Notes: generated by a model from the sequence alone, not told the origin. Shown: positions 1-9,809, counted from the stretch's first letter. The stretch: 64,000 bases of DNA from Planctomycetota bacterium (GCA_022574595.1 JACZRS010000005.1:1-64000); one strand, 5' to 3'. A program made the numbers and translations.

Positions 1-3000
1 AGATATCTCGATCAATCTGCCGAAGGCATCGTATTTATATATGTAGTTTTCACCATCATCGGTAAGTTCACCGAGATCATCGTAGGCGAGATTGTAAACG
101 ACCGAAGCATCATCATAGATATCGCGAGTAGTGAGTTCGTTGACGACGTTGTGGATTCGGTCATCTTTGTATTCACCAGTACCGGAGTCGTAAACATCAT
201 CATTATCCAGGTCTAGCTGAACCATATCCCAGTTGCCGGTTTGAGTTAGTGTCCAGATCTTTTCGCGCTGTTCGTTGGTAAATGTTGTGCCATCCCAATC
301 ACCCCACTGCGCATTGGTAAGACGATTTAAGTTGTCAAGCGTATAAACGGCGTCGTAGATGCCGACACTTGAGGCATCAACGTTTATGTTGTCTACTACG
401 GATGTGATGTTGGAGTTACGGTTATAGGAGGGATCTACATCGTAAATTTCTCTATCGGTGGAAAGATCCTTGTACCAGATGTTGCTGGTAACTCTGCGGA
501 AGTTATCCAGATTATCTGTGTATCCGCCTGTGGTGTAGAGATTAGAAAAAACATCCGGCTCTGGATAATCAGTTCCCACAACCTGGCCAACGCCGAGGTA
601 ATCGTAGTCTGCGACTAGAGTCGTATTAAGGCCCACGACGAGGCGTACTTGCGTGACTCTACTGACATCATTATCGTGCAAGCTACCAGTGGAAAGATAT
701 TGATAAGTGACGGTTTTCTTGAGTGTCGAAGCGTAGTAATGCCTCATCAAGATTCGGCGAATTGTGTTTCTGCCAGTCGTGGCCTTGGCGTAATCGTACC
801 GAATTTCGTAATCGTTTACGGTTGCTTCGCCTACTACTGAATCATTATCCTGCTCGAAGTTGGTGATGTTGGACCAGCCATCATAGGTGTATTTGACTTG
901 GTCGGTTGCGGAGCCAGCGGTTGCAGCATCATATTGTGTGACGGTGCTGACTCGACTTAACGAATCATAGACAGTACTAATGCGCAGTACATCATCATTG
1001 AATTGAGTGTTATCAATTTCTGTAACACGTCGATGTATTTCTCGACCCAGATCATCGTAATCGGTGGTGATTTCAATGTTTTCTTGATCTTCCACCCAGA
1101 TCTGCTGACCTTGTGCGTTATAAGCAAAGGTTACAGTGTTCGGCGATCCATCGGGGTATTGAATAGTGCGCAATAAGCGATTGGAAGCGAATTTGGAGGC
1201 TCCGGGATCGTCGTCGGTATCAACGCCGTAGGTATAAGTGGTTACTTGATCTTCCGCATCAGGTGTTCCATCTGTATCAACTGGATAAATATCCACCCAA
1301 AGCTTTGTGCGCTGACCATTATCGTAAACATATCGTGTTATGGCATCATCATCGCCATTAAGACCCGATGGTGTTCCATTTACATAGTTACTGGTGACAA
1401 CTGTCTGCCTTGCTGCAGCATCATATATGTAGCGCGTCTCTAGAGACATTGGATCACTAATTTCCAGCAATGTTCCATCTGCGTTATAAGTGTAGCTTGT
1501 TACTAACACAGTATCACTGCGAGTGGGTACAACTAGACCATCCCTGTCAAAATCGCTTCCACCATTATTGCCGTAATTTGCAACAGTTTCCAGGCGGTTG
1601 ATACTGTCATACCAGTATGAAGTAATCTGGATTTGACCGTTAATATCAGCAGCCGTGTATTTTAGGGGATCCGGCGTACCGTCATCACTATTATCATCCA
1701 GGGCGCCAGTGTTTTCACCACCACCGTAATCATCATGATCACGATCAATTGTTGCGGTCATCAAGGTGATGCCGCTGTTCACATCTATAACCGTTTGACT
1801 TTCCTGCAAGACGATATCACCAGTGACATCATCAGCATCTGCGTAGACAGAGTCATTATCGACGGCCAGTATGTAAGTATGTGTGCGCTGATCAAGTCGG
1901 TTGTAGCCGATCTTCATAAGCTGTGAACCATCTACCTTGATTAAATTCCCGCCATCATCAAACCAGTTCTGTGTGAGGATATTGTCATCATCAGAGCCAC
2001 CTGAGCCAATCTTGTGCGATTTGGTTTGCCAGACTTGCCCGCGCTCATCGTAAGAAGTTTGTGATAGGGCTAAACGGTTATCGGATTCCGTTGTGGGTAT
2101 ATCAGTACCAACTACGATTGACGTTACCGAGCTGTAAAGACCTGAAGCTAATTGCCGGCCGAGATTATCGTACATTGCAAGAACATGGGGCGCAGCAGGA
2201 TTGGTTGTTAGTAGAACGCGGCCGCGGAGATCGTGCTGGAAGGTTGTCTCGCGATCATCGGTGGCTGAATTTTCAACAAAGAGAGTTTGTTTTGTGAGAT
2301 AGCTGTTAGCTTCATCGCCTCCAGAGTCATAGACCATCTCCACAGTTTTAACCATATTGTCGGGGCCGGGTGATGAGCCACCATCAAAAGCGTTGTCGTT
2401 TGTACCCGTCCATTGCTGAGTTGTTCGGCCCAGCGAGTCAAAGACGGTGCGCTGAATCTGACCGGTTGGATCCTCAATGCGCACAGTGCGGCCTTGATCG
2501 TTATAGCCTATTAGTGTTGCATCAAAATCTGTGCCTTTTGTACCTCCTGGGAAGTTGTAAGATAATCCAACACTAGTAAAATAGAATCGCGATTCGTTCA
2601 ACTGAAGGCCGGTCTCATCATAGATCCTGGTGGAGATTTGATTAAGAGTGCCGATCGCAGTAGGATCTACGTACGTAATAGCATTAACCATGTTGTCCTG
2701 ATTTTCATCAACGAAGTCAGTCGGAGCTTCTGTTGTGTACTCACCGCCATTGGTATCTAAAGAGATTGTTCCCTGAGATTCAACTTTACCTGCTAGATTA
2801 ATTACGCTGCAGCCGACCGGCCCATAATATTCATCAGAGGTATCATTAACATAGTTCGGGAAGGAGAGTTGGATAAAGCGTCCATCCTTGAGGCGGGCGC
2901 TGTATGTTACTCTCGTGGGTCCAGTACCAGTGGTGATTGAATCTCCACCTGCACCAGAACTACAACCTCCATCGCCATCGAGCAATCCCGTACCTCCACC

Positions 3001-4869
3001 ACCAACGTAGCCAAAGCAAGAGACTATGTGCAGTTCATCATTGCCATCACTGGCAAATCCTGTGGGGATGTCGATGCCAGGATCAGTAAAATCGGTGTGA
3101 GTCGTATCCGCATCTTGAATTGATTTATCGAGTCTGCCGCCTTCATCGATGTACAGCCAATAATTGATTTTGGCATCGGTTGTTTTTTGCCACTCAGTTT
3201 GACCTGTCTCGTTCAGGAATATCTTGGAGGTGGTAGCAGAGCCAGAACCGTTGTTGCCCGTAGTAACAGTGGGGTACGTTGTGGTAACGACATTAGGAGT
3301 TATGTACAAGACATTCGTTGATGTAGATGAATGCCAGGTATAAGCAATAGATGTAAGGCGCGAATCCGTTGTTCCCGAGGTGATCTCAGTAGTATAAATG
3401 CGCTGACTCGCTATCATGGGCCTGACGACATCAAGGTCGCCAGTTTCTAGTGTACGCGTGGTATGTGTCAAAGTAAGATCAAGGTAGGCACTGCCAGATG
3501 TTCCCTTCTTGTGCTTAACATCTTCCAGGAAGCCCACTAGAACTCCAGTAGAAGCGCGCGAAAATTCAGTAACCAAACCTATAGATGTCGAGGTTGTAAA
3601 AGAACCATCGGGATCCCCGCCACCTTCGTTATGCGTGTAGGCAGTTACATTGGCGGGTGAGTGGATTGTGTCAATCCATCCATTTGTTACATCGCGAACA
3701 ACATGTGTTGCCCACAGGTTAGATGCCCCGGCTGGATCATCATCAGTAATAACTCTTGAAAGTGGTTGCCCTACTTCATCAAAGTATTGAGTAATGTACG
3801 ATTCAACAGCTCCATCAGCAGTCTTGTTTGTAATTTGAGGCTGCTCTACAACAGTGCGCGTAAACCATTCTTCATCGTAACCTGCTGCAGGCGAACCAGG
3901 AAAGTCATCGTTTTCGTGATAGGTGAACTTGTAGGTTCCGTTGGCAGCACCTGAACAACCACACTCGCCGTTAAACCAAGCTTCGGTAATGCGCTTGTGT
4001 TTGTTGTTACCCTCATCCTCATCTTCATATTCAAAATATGCAGATGCATAAGCTTTTAGATCAGTATCAGATGCTGTTAAGAATCCATCATTAAGTACAG
4101 GCGGATCCTCTGTGCCATTTTCACCCCAATCGAAGTTGCGTGTTCCTTCAAAGTCAACGATGTACTTTATCTGGTGTTTAAGCCCAGGACTACCGGAACT
4201 CCAAGTTTCATTTGTCCAATAACGGTAGTATTTCTTCTTTACCAGCCATTTATCTTCGTCGTAGCCATTTGTGTCTTCTGTAAGTGGCGTGGAGATTGTG
4301 ACGAGCTTCAGATCACCGTCATGGCCGTAGGCGTCTAATCCATCGTGATATGTATAAGTGACACGTGCAGTCTCATTTACTCCTGAACCGACTGTGACGC
4401 TGGCTAATCTACCGCTTGCATATTCATAATTATAAAGACGACCACTCGTATCACGCGCGTCTATTATATTTCCGTCCGAGTTGTAACCTGCCCAAGCGGC
4501 TGTTTCTGCATCAGTACTGTGTACATACGCAACATGATTACCACCTGGTTTAGGTATGACGAATTTCCAAAACTGTCCCTTGCCATTCAATGAATCGTTA
4601 TCGAATCCGAAGAAGTAAAATTGCCAGCCTCTCTGATCTGTGTACTTGTATAAATCTGGCTCACCATCATCGGGGATACCGCCTACGATGAACTCGACAA
4701 TTCCCGCTGCGCCATTCTTGGATTTGTATTCTGTGCTAGTTGAGTTGACTCGATTGAATTCAATATAACGGTCCGCACCATATACTAGGTACACAACATC
4801 CTTGGCATCATAAGTAGGGTGTTCATAAAGCATTATCTCAGGCTGAGAGAGTTGGAACCAGTTATTACC
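1..4869 (-). CDS. RHS/YD-repeat protein, main body; 3' end beyond window
   Basis: Reading the minus strand in the frame of the upstream signal-peptide ORF, there is no stop from 4869 to the window edge (about 1620 codons). I checked every codon and found no frameshift. The translation is full of RHS-type YD motifs, for example YDDLGR at 1042-1059 and YDAFGR at 16-33. Such proteins are large secreted or surface proteins that form beta-cage shells, often with a variable C-terminal toxin; that end lies outside the window. The text directly after the TAA at 4870-4872 (GNNWFQLSQPEI) continues the sentence of the upstream ORF, so this is one gene interrupted by a nonsense codon, not two genes. The first ATG after the stop is at 4836 and has no Shine-Dalgarno sequence. 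Confidence 0.8.
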
Positions 4870-5322
4870 TTAGGCACCTTCACTATTAACGTAGTTTGTG
4901 CCATTATGCTGTCGAGCGTTGTAGCTACGACCAATGACCCAAGGCGCACCTACACTGGGTAACGCTAAATCAACATCGTTAATCACATATGTTCCGGTAT
5001 CAAGGCGAATAGATGAGAGCATCTGGGTTGAATTCCATGACTCGCCGAATGGATTAGCTGCCATCGACATGGGAACTGCAGAACCCACGCGCAAAGAGCC
5101 GTCGATATTTACACCTCTCTGTTCTGCTAGCGGAAACACTTTCTGCACTGTTGTCACAGTTGTCGGCAGATAAGTTGTCAACGAATCGTTGTAGATATCA
5201 AGTGGATTGTTGCCTGTTGCAAGGAATGTAGCTGTACTGTGTACTAAGGAGATGTTTAATAGTGCAGCAGCAAGAATACATGCTGAATACGCATATAGAC
5301 GAGTCTTGGAATGTGCCATCAT
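4870..5322 (-). CDS. N-terminal part of the RHS protein, ended by an in-frame TAA
   Basis: A 150-residue ORF with a good start: ATG at 5322 preceded by GGAGGCC. It opens with a signal peptide (basic MMAHSKTRLY, then a hydrophobic stretch to about residue 30). It ends with the LPSVGAPWVIGRSYNARQ segment that normally leads into the RHS repeats. The stop is TAA at 4870-4872, after which the same frame continues with matching RHS sequence for the rest of the left end. TAA is used as a normal stop elsewhere in the window (for example sdhC and sdhA), so a reassigned code is unlikely. A recent nonsense mutation, a sequencing error or stop readthrough are the options. On its own the fragment would be exported but lack all repeats. 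Confidence 0.7.
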   Translation of the reverse strand: MMAHSKTRLYAYSACILAAALLNISLVHSTATFLATGNNPLDIYNDSLTTYLPTTVTTVQKVFPLAEQRGVNIDGSLRVGSAVPMSMAANPFGESWNSTQMLSSIRLDTGTYVINDVDLALPSVGAPWVIGRSYNARQHNGTNYVNSEGA

Positions 5323-5410
5323 CGGCCTCCGATCGAGTTTGTTTCACGCAACCTTCGCGTGGTTGATGTGATTAATCGCAGGCCCACTACCTTCTTGCAA
5401 GTGTAAAAGT

Positions 5411-5447
5411 CTCATTTGTAACTTATTAAAAGTTTCAAATGACGATT
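5411..5447. promoter_or_regulatory. Putative operator, copy 1 (AACTT-N5-AAGTT)
   Basis: This 37-bp stretch lies between the divergent RHS gene (start 5322) and the gene at 5535. By eye it matches 8430-8466 at about 30 of 37 positions, ungapped. The shared core is AACTTATTnnAAGTT, which contains the inverted repeat AACTT-N5-AAGTT, followed by an identical AAATGACGATT. The second copy sits upstream of a winged-helix regulator gene, so I infer a binding site for that regulator or a paralogue. Confidence 0.55.
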
Positions 5448-5534
5448 TGATGCTGGCAATCCACTTTCACTTAGCCATGATTGGCTGAAGTTAAACATGC
5501 GACAACTAAACCGCACATCAAAGGAGTCTAAACA

Positions 5535-6281
5535 ATGGCTAAAGCACTAAGAAATGCACGTTACCCGTTAATTATCATTCTCGTTCTTGCTTGTGTAACG
5601 CTCTTCATATGGAGTTCAAGCACACAGAAAAACCAAGCTCGCGCTGTCCTGCCACTAGTAACGCCTACTACTCTTGACCTGGAAGTAGCACTTCTGCGAT
5701 CAGGATTAGGGCCGGAAGCACTAACAGCTACAGGACTATCAAGTGCTAATGCAGTAACAGTGGTAGGTGATCTAATTACTTACATGACTACCAATCCAGG
5801 CGTTCTAGATTCAGCTGATGCTTCTTACTCCAGCGCCAAGAGCACTACAGATCAGCTAAAGCGGACCATTCAAAGCGGGTTAGCTACAACTCAAGATCTT
5901 ACTGCTTTTGCCTCTGCCAAAGCAAACCTTGCTTCTTGCACAATTGCATGTGATGGAGTAATCGATGATTTCTTCACAGCTGCAACTGCAGATCTCAGTC
6001 AAGCACAGAAAACCGCTTTAAGTACGATTAGAGGTAATGCGTATTGGGATAGACCAACAGAATTCCTCACAGTAGCTCACACAGAGGAGCAGTGGGTGGA
6101 ACTGCGCAATGCTCTAGCACATGAAAGAATCGCGACCGCAAACGGTGAGGCTGTTGATGCCGGTGTCCAGACAATTCTTAATGGCTACCGCGGTAATGGA
6201 ACAGTTGCAGCAGCTAAAGCTAATCTGGATTCAAACCTGGCGGTTGTTACATTTGCATGGGAGCAAGCGATCGAACAATAG
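5535..6281 (+). CDS. Membrane-anchored or secreted alpha-helical protein, unknown function
   Basis: 248 residues; ATG at 5535 preceded by AAAGGAG at 7-8 nt, a strong ribosome binding site. Residues about 10-27 (YPLIIILVLACVTLFIW) form one hydrophobic segment, so the protein is either anchored by a single N-terminal helix or secreted. The rest is Ala/Thr/Leu-rich and probably helical, with two cysteines close together (ASCTIACDG) that could form a disulfide outside the cell. I do not recognise a family. It is divergent from the RHS gene and shares its upstream region, including the putative operator at 5411-5447, so co-regulation with the RHS protein is plausible. Confidence 0.75.
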   Translation: MAKALRNARYPLIIILVLACVTLFIWSSSTQKNQARAVLPLVTPTTLDLEVALLRSGLGPEALTATGLSSANAVTVVGDLITYMTTNPGVLDSADASYSSAKSTTDQLKRTIQSGLATTQDLTAFASAKANLASCTIACDGVIDDFFTAATADLSQAQKTALSTIRGNAYWDRPTEFLTVAHTEEQWVELRNALAHERIATANGEAVDAGVQTILNGYRGNGTVAAAKANLDSNLAVVTFAWEQAIEQ

Positions 6282-6606
6282 AAAACTAATAAACAACTCC
6301 TGACTTTACTACTTGTGAATACTTTGTAAGCAAACAAGAGAGTCATTGAAAGTAGATTGCTCGTCTTTGGAGCAATGGCTTAGAACTTACATGCCCAGGA
6401 ACTAGTAGGAACAGTTTGCACTCAGAATGTAACACAACTGCTTGGTGAGATTCATACACAAAAACGTGTAACGAAAATTACCTAACAGTACACTCCCCAT
6501 TCAAGCAGCGGCTGGTGAGATTAATAGGCCTCCTCCATCACGAGCCGCTACTGTTTTTATACTCAATAGCCATGAGTCAGTTTACCCTTGAGTAACTAAC
6601 CTTTGA
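6282..6606. other. Non-coding stretch with terminator
   Basis: No convincing ORF. The phrase GGTGAGATTnAT occurs twice, near 6443 and 6513, the second time inside the terminator stem. The stretch separates the plus-strand gene at 5535 from the minus-strand regulators. Confidence 0.5.
6505..6557 (+). terminator. Rho-independent terminator
   Basis: AGCGGCTGGTGA (6507-6518) pairs with TCACGAGCCGCT (6538-6549) with a single mismatch, followed by ACTGTTTTTAT. It is about 220 nt downstream of the 5535-6281 gene. It could also insulate the convergent regulator gene ending at 6607. Confidence 0.65.
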
Positions 6607-6963
6607 TCAGCCGGGTTTGTGGAGAATGTTAAAAGAGATTGAGCTTCCCTTGGGTGTCTTGATTGTCATCTCCAGCATCTTGGGTCCATCATTTACTTTG
6701 ACGCTCTCTGACAGTCGATACACACTCTTAGGTTTAGTCTGAGATGCTTCAATTAAATTGCCTTTAACTAAACGATTGACGTTTGCTCGAACTGTTGATA
6801 CCGGACTATTGAGCGAATTAGCAAGTGTTTTTATGTCAGAAGGCTGCCTAGCAAGAGCTCTGACGATCTCGCGTGAAGTTTGCCGTGCTACCAGGCGAAG
6901 AATTGTGCGCAGTGCATCTGCCTCTGGAATAGGTGAACGCCAGCCCTTTGGCCTCTTTCTCAT
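6607..6963 (-). CDS. Small winged-helix regulator A (ArsR/MarR-like)
   Basis: 118 residues from ATG 6963; a TTG at 6972 extends the frame but is a less likely start. Residues about 25-90 read as a winged helix (TSREIVRALARQPSDIKTLA, then STVRANVNRLVKGNLIEA, then a VYRL wing). After the DNA-binding part comes LEMTIKTPKGSSISFNIL, a short strand-like tail that recurs in the next two genes (pattern L-x-I-x-I-x-x-x-x-G-x-S), so the three look like paralogues. There is no clear Shine-Dalgarno. The fixed CAGT element of this region has its C at 7002, exactly 39 nt before the ATG. Function inferred: transcription factor, ligand unknown. Confidence 0.75.
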   Translation of the reverse strand: MRKRPKGWRSPIPEADALRTILRLVARQTSREIVRALARQPSDIKTLANSLNSPVSTVRANVNRLVKGNLIEASQTKPKSVYRLSESVKVNDGPKMLEMTIKTPKGSSISFNILHKPG

Positions 6964-6998
6964 TAAATGCAATCCGATTTAGACCCCGGCTTACTTTT

Positions 6999-7004
6999 AC
7001 TGAT
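6999..7004 (-). promoter_or_regulatory. -39 CAGT promoter-like element upstream of regulator A
   Basis: On the minus strand the sequence reads ATCAGTAAAAG with the C of CAGT at 7002, 39 nt before ATG 6963. The same offset is seen for the starts at 10430, 14634, 17621 and 17276. Confidence 0.5.
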
Positions 7005-7178
7005 CATTACAATGCTATTTAAGCCGATTAGGCTAAGATCTATTGGCATTGGCTGCACTTAAAAAGTTCAACCCGCCACCTTTAGCGCAAATATAACTAC
7101 CTGATTGAAGTTAATCAAATTGAACTAAATGTGCTTCTCTTATCCCCAATTTAGAATTGCTGCTTTGTTAAATTGATT

Positions 7179-7559
7179 TCAAAATTGCCATGATTCTTTA
7201 TGTATAACTACATCGTTCCTTAGCAATCTAAACAAAGCCGATTCGCCAGTAGGTAAACTGATCTCTAAGTTAATGAATTGACCATTTGGTGAGCCTCTCA
7301 CCCTCTTGGTTAAGTAATAGACCCTACTACGCCTTATGCGCTGCACATCAACTAGTCCGTTGGCTTTGAGCACACTAAGGTTGTGACTTACATGAGAAAT
7401 CTCTAATTCAAGTTCATCTGCAAGCTGAGTGACACCTCGCGATGCTGTAACAAGGCTTTTTAGAATCTCTAAGCGCACGCTCCCAGATACAACTGCCGAA
7501 AGTTCTGCAAGCGATCTACATGGCTTTACCTGTCCGTTGTAACGCTCTCGACCATTCAC
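7179..7559 (-). CDS. Small winged-helix regulator B (ArsR-like)
   Basis: 126 residues. The start is GTG at 7559, chosen because GGGAGGTGGA lies just upstream, the best ribosome binding site of the three regulators. Residues about 20-85 are a typical ArsR fold: SGSVRLEILKSLV, GVTQLADELELEISHVSHNLSVLKANGLVDV as the recognition region, and RRSRVYYLT as the wing. The C-terminus (INLEISLPTGESALFRLL) matches the tails of regulators A and C. There are no cysteine pairs of a metal sensor beyond a single Cys near residue 14, so a metal ligand is not supported. Likely a homodimeric repressor; target unknown. Confidence 0.8.
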   Translation of the reverse strand: MNGRERYNGQVKPCRSLAELSAVVSGSVRLEILKSLVTASRGVTQLADELELEISHVSHNLSVLKANGLVDVQRIRRSRVYYLTKRVRGSPNGQFINLEISLPTGESALFRLLRNDVVIHKESWQF

Positions 7560-7805
7560 GGCTCCACCTCCCTGCCGTAAATCTACCTCTCTTAGTTACT
7601 GCCGCATTGCAATACGCGGTTATTGCATATCACTTTTTCCTTGCGACCCTGAGCGTACCAGCATCATGCAAGAACATGCCTTCTGGTGCACACGCCCCTG
7701 TACGCCCTACATTTTACTGACTATGCTTCGTCTCCTTTTTATCTATAGTTCCCATTATTATACAAGCACTTAGTAGTTGTCATTCACATTTTTAGAGAGA
7801 ACTGA

Positions 7806-8318
7806 TTAATTTAATTGATGCATTGATTGCGTCAGTTTTTGTGTCAGTTTTTGTGTCAGTTTTTGTGTCAGTTTTTGTGTCAGTTTTTGTGTCAGTTTTT
7901 GTGTCAGTTTTGTGTCAGTTTTACTGACAGTTTTACTGACGGTTTTACTGACAGTTTTACTATGACCACAACTGTCAAGAGATCTATCAATGGTGATACA
8001 GGAGCCGTCACACGCTTCAATGCTAATCCTCAGCGATTGATCCAACCTTTCAACTGCAATAGACCTACCCAAAGTGTATATACGCTGCTTGGCATCCTTC
8101 TCATAGCGCACCCAACCTACTTTTCGCAGCCGGTTGAGACTTAAACTAACTGCAGGTAGATGTAATTCCAATGTATTAGCAAGTGATGTAACATCGCTTT
8201 GAACTGCCTTTGCTAAATATGCAATGATGTCCAGGCACTCGCCGCACGAGAGAATACGCACTGTGTCTGCCGTAGTTGCTGGCCATTGACGAGTTCTTCT
8301 TCCACGCCAACTTCGCAT
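7806..8318 (-). CDS. Winged-helix regulator C with repetitive C-terminal tail
   Basis: 170 residues; ATG at 8318 preceded by TAGGAGTG. Residues about 20-85 form a winged helix (SCGECLDIIAYLAKA, then TSLANTLELHLPAVSLSLNRLRKVGWV, then KQRIYTL). The LRISIEACDGSCITI tail matches regulators A and B. The last 55 or so residues are unlike them: about four VSKT units, then D, then about seven KLTQ units, made of 12-bp tandem repeats. The tail is basic and hydrophilic, so it may be a flexible nucleic-acid-binding extension. An AACTT-N5-AAGTT inverted repeat about 120 nt upstream, also present at the RHS promoter, suggests autoregulation and control of that locus. Confidence 0.75.
   Translation of the reverse strand: MRSWRGRRTRQWPATTADTVRILSCGECLDIIAYLAKAVQSDVTSLANTLELHLPAVSLSLNRLRKVGWVRYEKDAKQRIYTLGRSIAVERLDQSLRISIEACDGSCITIDRSLDSCGHSKTVSKTVSKTVSKTDTKLTQKLTQKLTQKLTQKLTQKLTQKLTQSMHQLN
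7830..7968 (-). repeat. 12-bp tandem repeats within regulator C
   Basis: On the minus strand there are about four GTCAGTAAAACT-type units followed by about seven CTGACACAAAAA units (KLTQ). One unit at the junction is 11 bp, so the phase differs between the two blocks (VSKT, then D, then TKLT). The two unit types are diverged copies of each other. Units of 12 bp keep the frame when copies are gained or lost, and the A5 runs invite slippage that would break the frame. Confidence 0.9.
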
Positions 8319-8651
8319 GAGACACTCCTAAAGCGGTATTCGATCTACTAGAAACGTAAATCGCGCATACTGCTTGGTTAAACAACGCAGCAGTATCGCA
8401 GCTAACCGCAGTAGATTTGCGGGAATCTTCTTACTTGAAACTTATTTCAAGTTATAAATGACGATTCTGAATCACTGGAAAGGTTTTTGACAGCTACTAC
8501 TCAAGAATTTCGTTAATCAAACTGCCACTTTAGCACTTTTAATAGTCGCTGATGGCTTTATCAAGTAGGTCTAACTATGAGTTGCACTACTGTGCTACTG
8601 ATATGGATCAGATTCACTATTGCTCTTTACCATATTCACCACTGGTAGCTG
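8319..8651. other. Non-coding spacer with operator copy 2
   Basis: Lies between regulator C (divergent promoter side) and the end of the integrase gene. No ORF is supportable. It holds the 37-bp operator-like copy at 8430-8466 and little else that I can recognise. Confidence 0.5.
8430..8466. promoter_or_regulatory. Putative operator, copy 2 (AACTT-N5-AAGTT)
   Basis: Near-duplicate of 5411-5447. Here the inverted repeat is longer: ACTTGAAA (8433-8440), CTTA, TTTCAAGT (8445-8452), a perfect 8-bp palindrome arm with a 4-bp spacer, followed by the identical AAATGACGATT. It lies about 115 nt upstream of the regulator C start at 8318, as expected for an autoregulated repressor. Confidence 0.6.
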
Positions 8652-9764
8652 TTAACTTGATGTCTGTTTATCTGATATCCTCTCGCGCTGTTGATGCATC
8701 TGTGCAATAGCTTTAGCATTGAGCCCAGCTCTATCGATGTATTGCTTTGGTACATCACTCGTAAGATCCCAGCCGTATTTTTTACAAATGTCAAAATGCG
8801 AAGCACCATTAGCAGCATCATAAGTTGCGCCACTATGCCTTAGTAAGTGTGGATAGACACGCTGATTAAGTGCACGTGCGCCCACTGATCCCACAGTTAT
8901 ACGTGCAGAGTCGTATGACATAGGAAATAATGCTGCTTCCGGATATGCGGTAGCAAGCGTACCGTCCTGGCTGATTTCCGGCTTTGCAGGATGACACTCA
9001 AGCCATCTAATTAAGTCTTTAATTGAATGCTTCTTACCAAGCCACACTGGACGAATGACTGTCTTTGACTCTGTAATTTGAAGGACTACAAAATCCCATT
9101 TGTTTTGCACATGATTTTGTTCTTGATCTCTTTTAACAAACTGCACTCCTTCAAGACGAATGCTTAAGTGCTCAGTAATTCGTGTTCCTGCCTCAAAGAG
9201 AGTTTGGATCAATGCTCGATCTCTGGGCGTGCGACAATAATCGCGCATACAATTAACATCTTCTTCAGTTAATGGTTGAACATGCTTCTTTGAATAATAT
9301 GTATCTATCCATTCAACAATTGATGGGTACTGACGATTATTTCCCCAAAGCCATTTGTAGAACTTCTTGATGTTCTTCTTAATGTTGGTTTTGTATTGTT
9401 CGCTGAGAACATCATTACAGCGTACTTGTCTGCCATCTTTCGTGCGCGCAAACTTCCTCGATCTGATGACATCATCATCTAAAGCTTCAATAAAATGCTC
9501 CATATCATCTTGTGTAAGAGTATCTAGGTCTTTCTTGCAATAATGAATCAGATGTTGCAGGTGCAAGAGATAGCAATTAAGGGTTTCGTAACCGATTTTC
9601 TTCTTTCGCTTGTTGATTACAGTCTTGCCGAGTTTGGCATCCCGGATGTATTTGGTCATTAACTGCTTGTTGTGATCGTTGATACTCGAATCAGTGTCAA
9701 ATTTCTTCTTTGCGGTTTCAAAGACTCTTTGTGAGTCGCGTATTCTTATGCGTAGGGATTCCAT
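8652..9764 (-). CDS. Tyrosine recombinase/integrase with archaeal-like C-terminus
   Basis: 370 residues, ATG at 9764. Residues about 50-140 are a SAM-like core-binding domain. The catalytic domain (about 165-365) shows R195 (EAGTRITEHL), H306-x-x-R309 (PHLLRHSGAT), W332 (KKYGWDLTSD) and the nucleophile Y342 (KQYIDRAG). The GW...S..P..YI...G signature, rather than the usual LGH...T..Y, is what I associate with archaeal integrases. It probably moved the 6.6-24.4 kb region; the truncated tRNA-Gly at 24381 is a candidate attachment site, though it is far away and no matching left end is visible. No Shine-Dalgarno; the CAGT element is 42 nt upstream. Confidence 0.88.
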   Translation of the reverse strand: MESLRIRIRDSQRVFETAKKKFDTDSSINDHNKQLMTKYIRDAKLGKTVINKRKKKIGYETLNCYLLHLQHLIHYCKKDLDTLTQDDMEHFIEALDDDVIRSRKFARTKDGRQVRCNDVLSEQYKTNIKKNIKKFYKWLWGNNRQYPSIVEWIDTYYSKKHVQPLTEEDVNCMRDYCRTPRDRALIQTLFEAGTRITEHLSIRLEGVQFVKRDQEQNHVQNKWDFVVLQITESKTVIRPVWLGKKHSIKDLIRWLECHPAKPEISQDGTLATAYPEAALFPMSYDSARITVGSVGARALNQRVYPHLLRHSGATYDAANGASHFDICKKYGWDLTSDVPKQYIDRAGLNAKAIAQMHQQRERISDKQTSS

Positions 9765-9798
9765 TATGAATTGAGCACAACCGTAAGGTTTATTAGGG

Positions 9799-9809
9799 AT
9801 TCACTGATT
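9799..9809 (-). promoter_or_regulatory. CAGT promoter-like element upstream of the integrase
   Basis: The minus strand reads AATCAGTGAAT from 9809 to 9799, then CCCTAATAAACC. The C of CAGT is 42 nt before ATG 9764. This is close to the 39 nt seen for the sister genes. Confidence 0.5.

Noticed and set aside
1-4869. Suspected frameshift in the RHS gene
   Set aside because: An early miscount suggested a frame change; reading all codons showed one continuous frame with only the TAA at 4870-4872.
4870-4872. TAA as selenocysteine or reassigned codon
   Set aside because: Selenocysteine uses TGA, and TAA ends many ordinary genes here, such as sdhC and sdhA.
7830-7968. CRISPR-like array
   Set aside because: Units are 12 bp with no unique spacers and lie within a coding frame; no cas genes are nearby.
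7827-8144. Plus-strand ORF of 105 residues full of FLCQ repeats
   Set aside because: It is the antisense of the 12-bp repeats in regulator C. It has no ribosome binding site, and the minus-strand gene has a recognisable fold.
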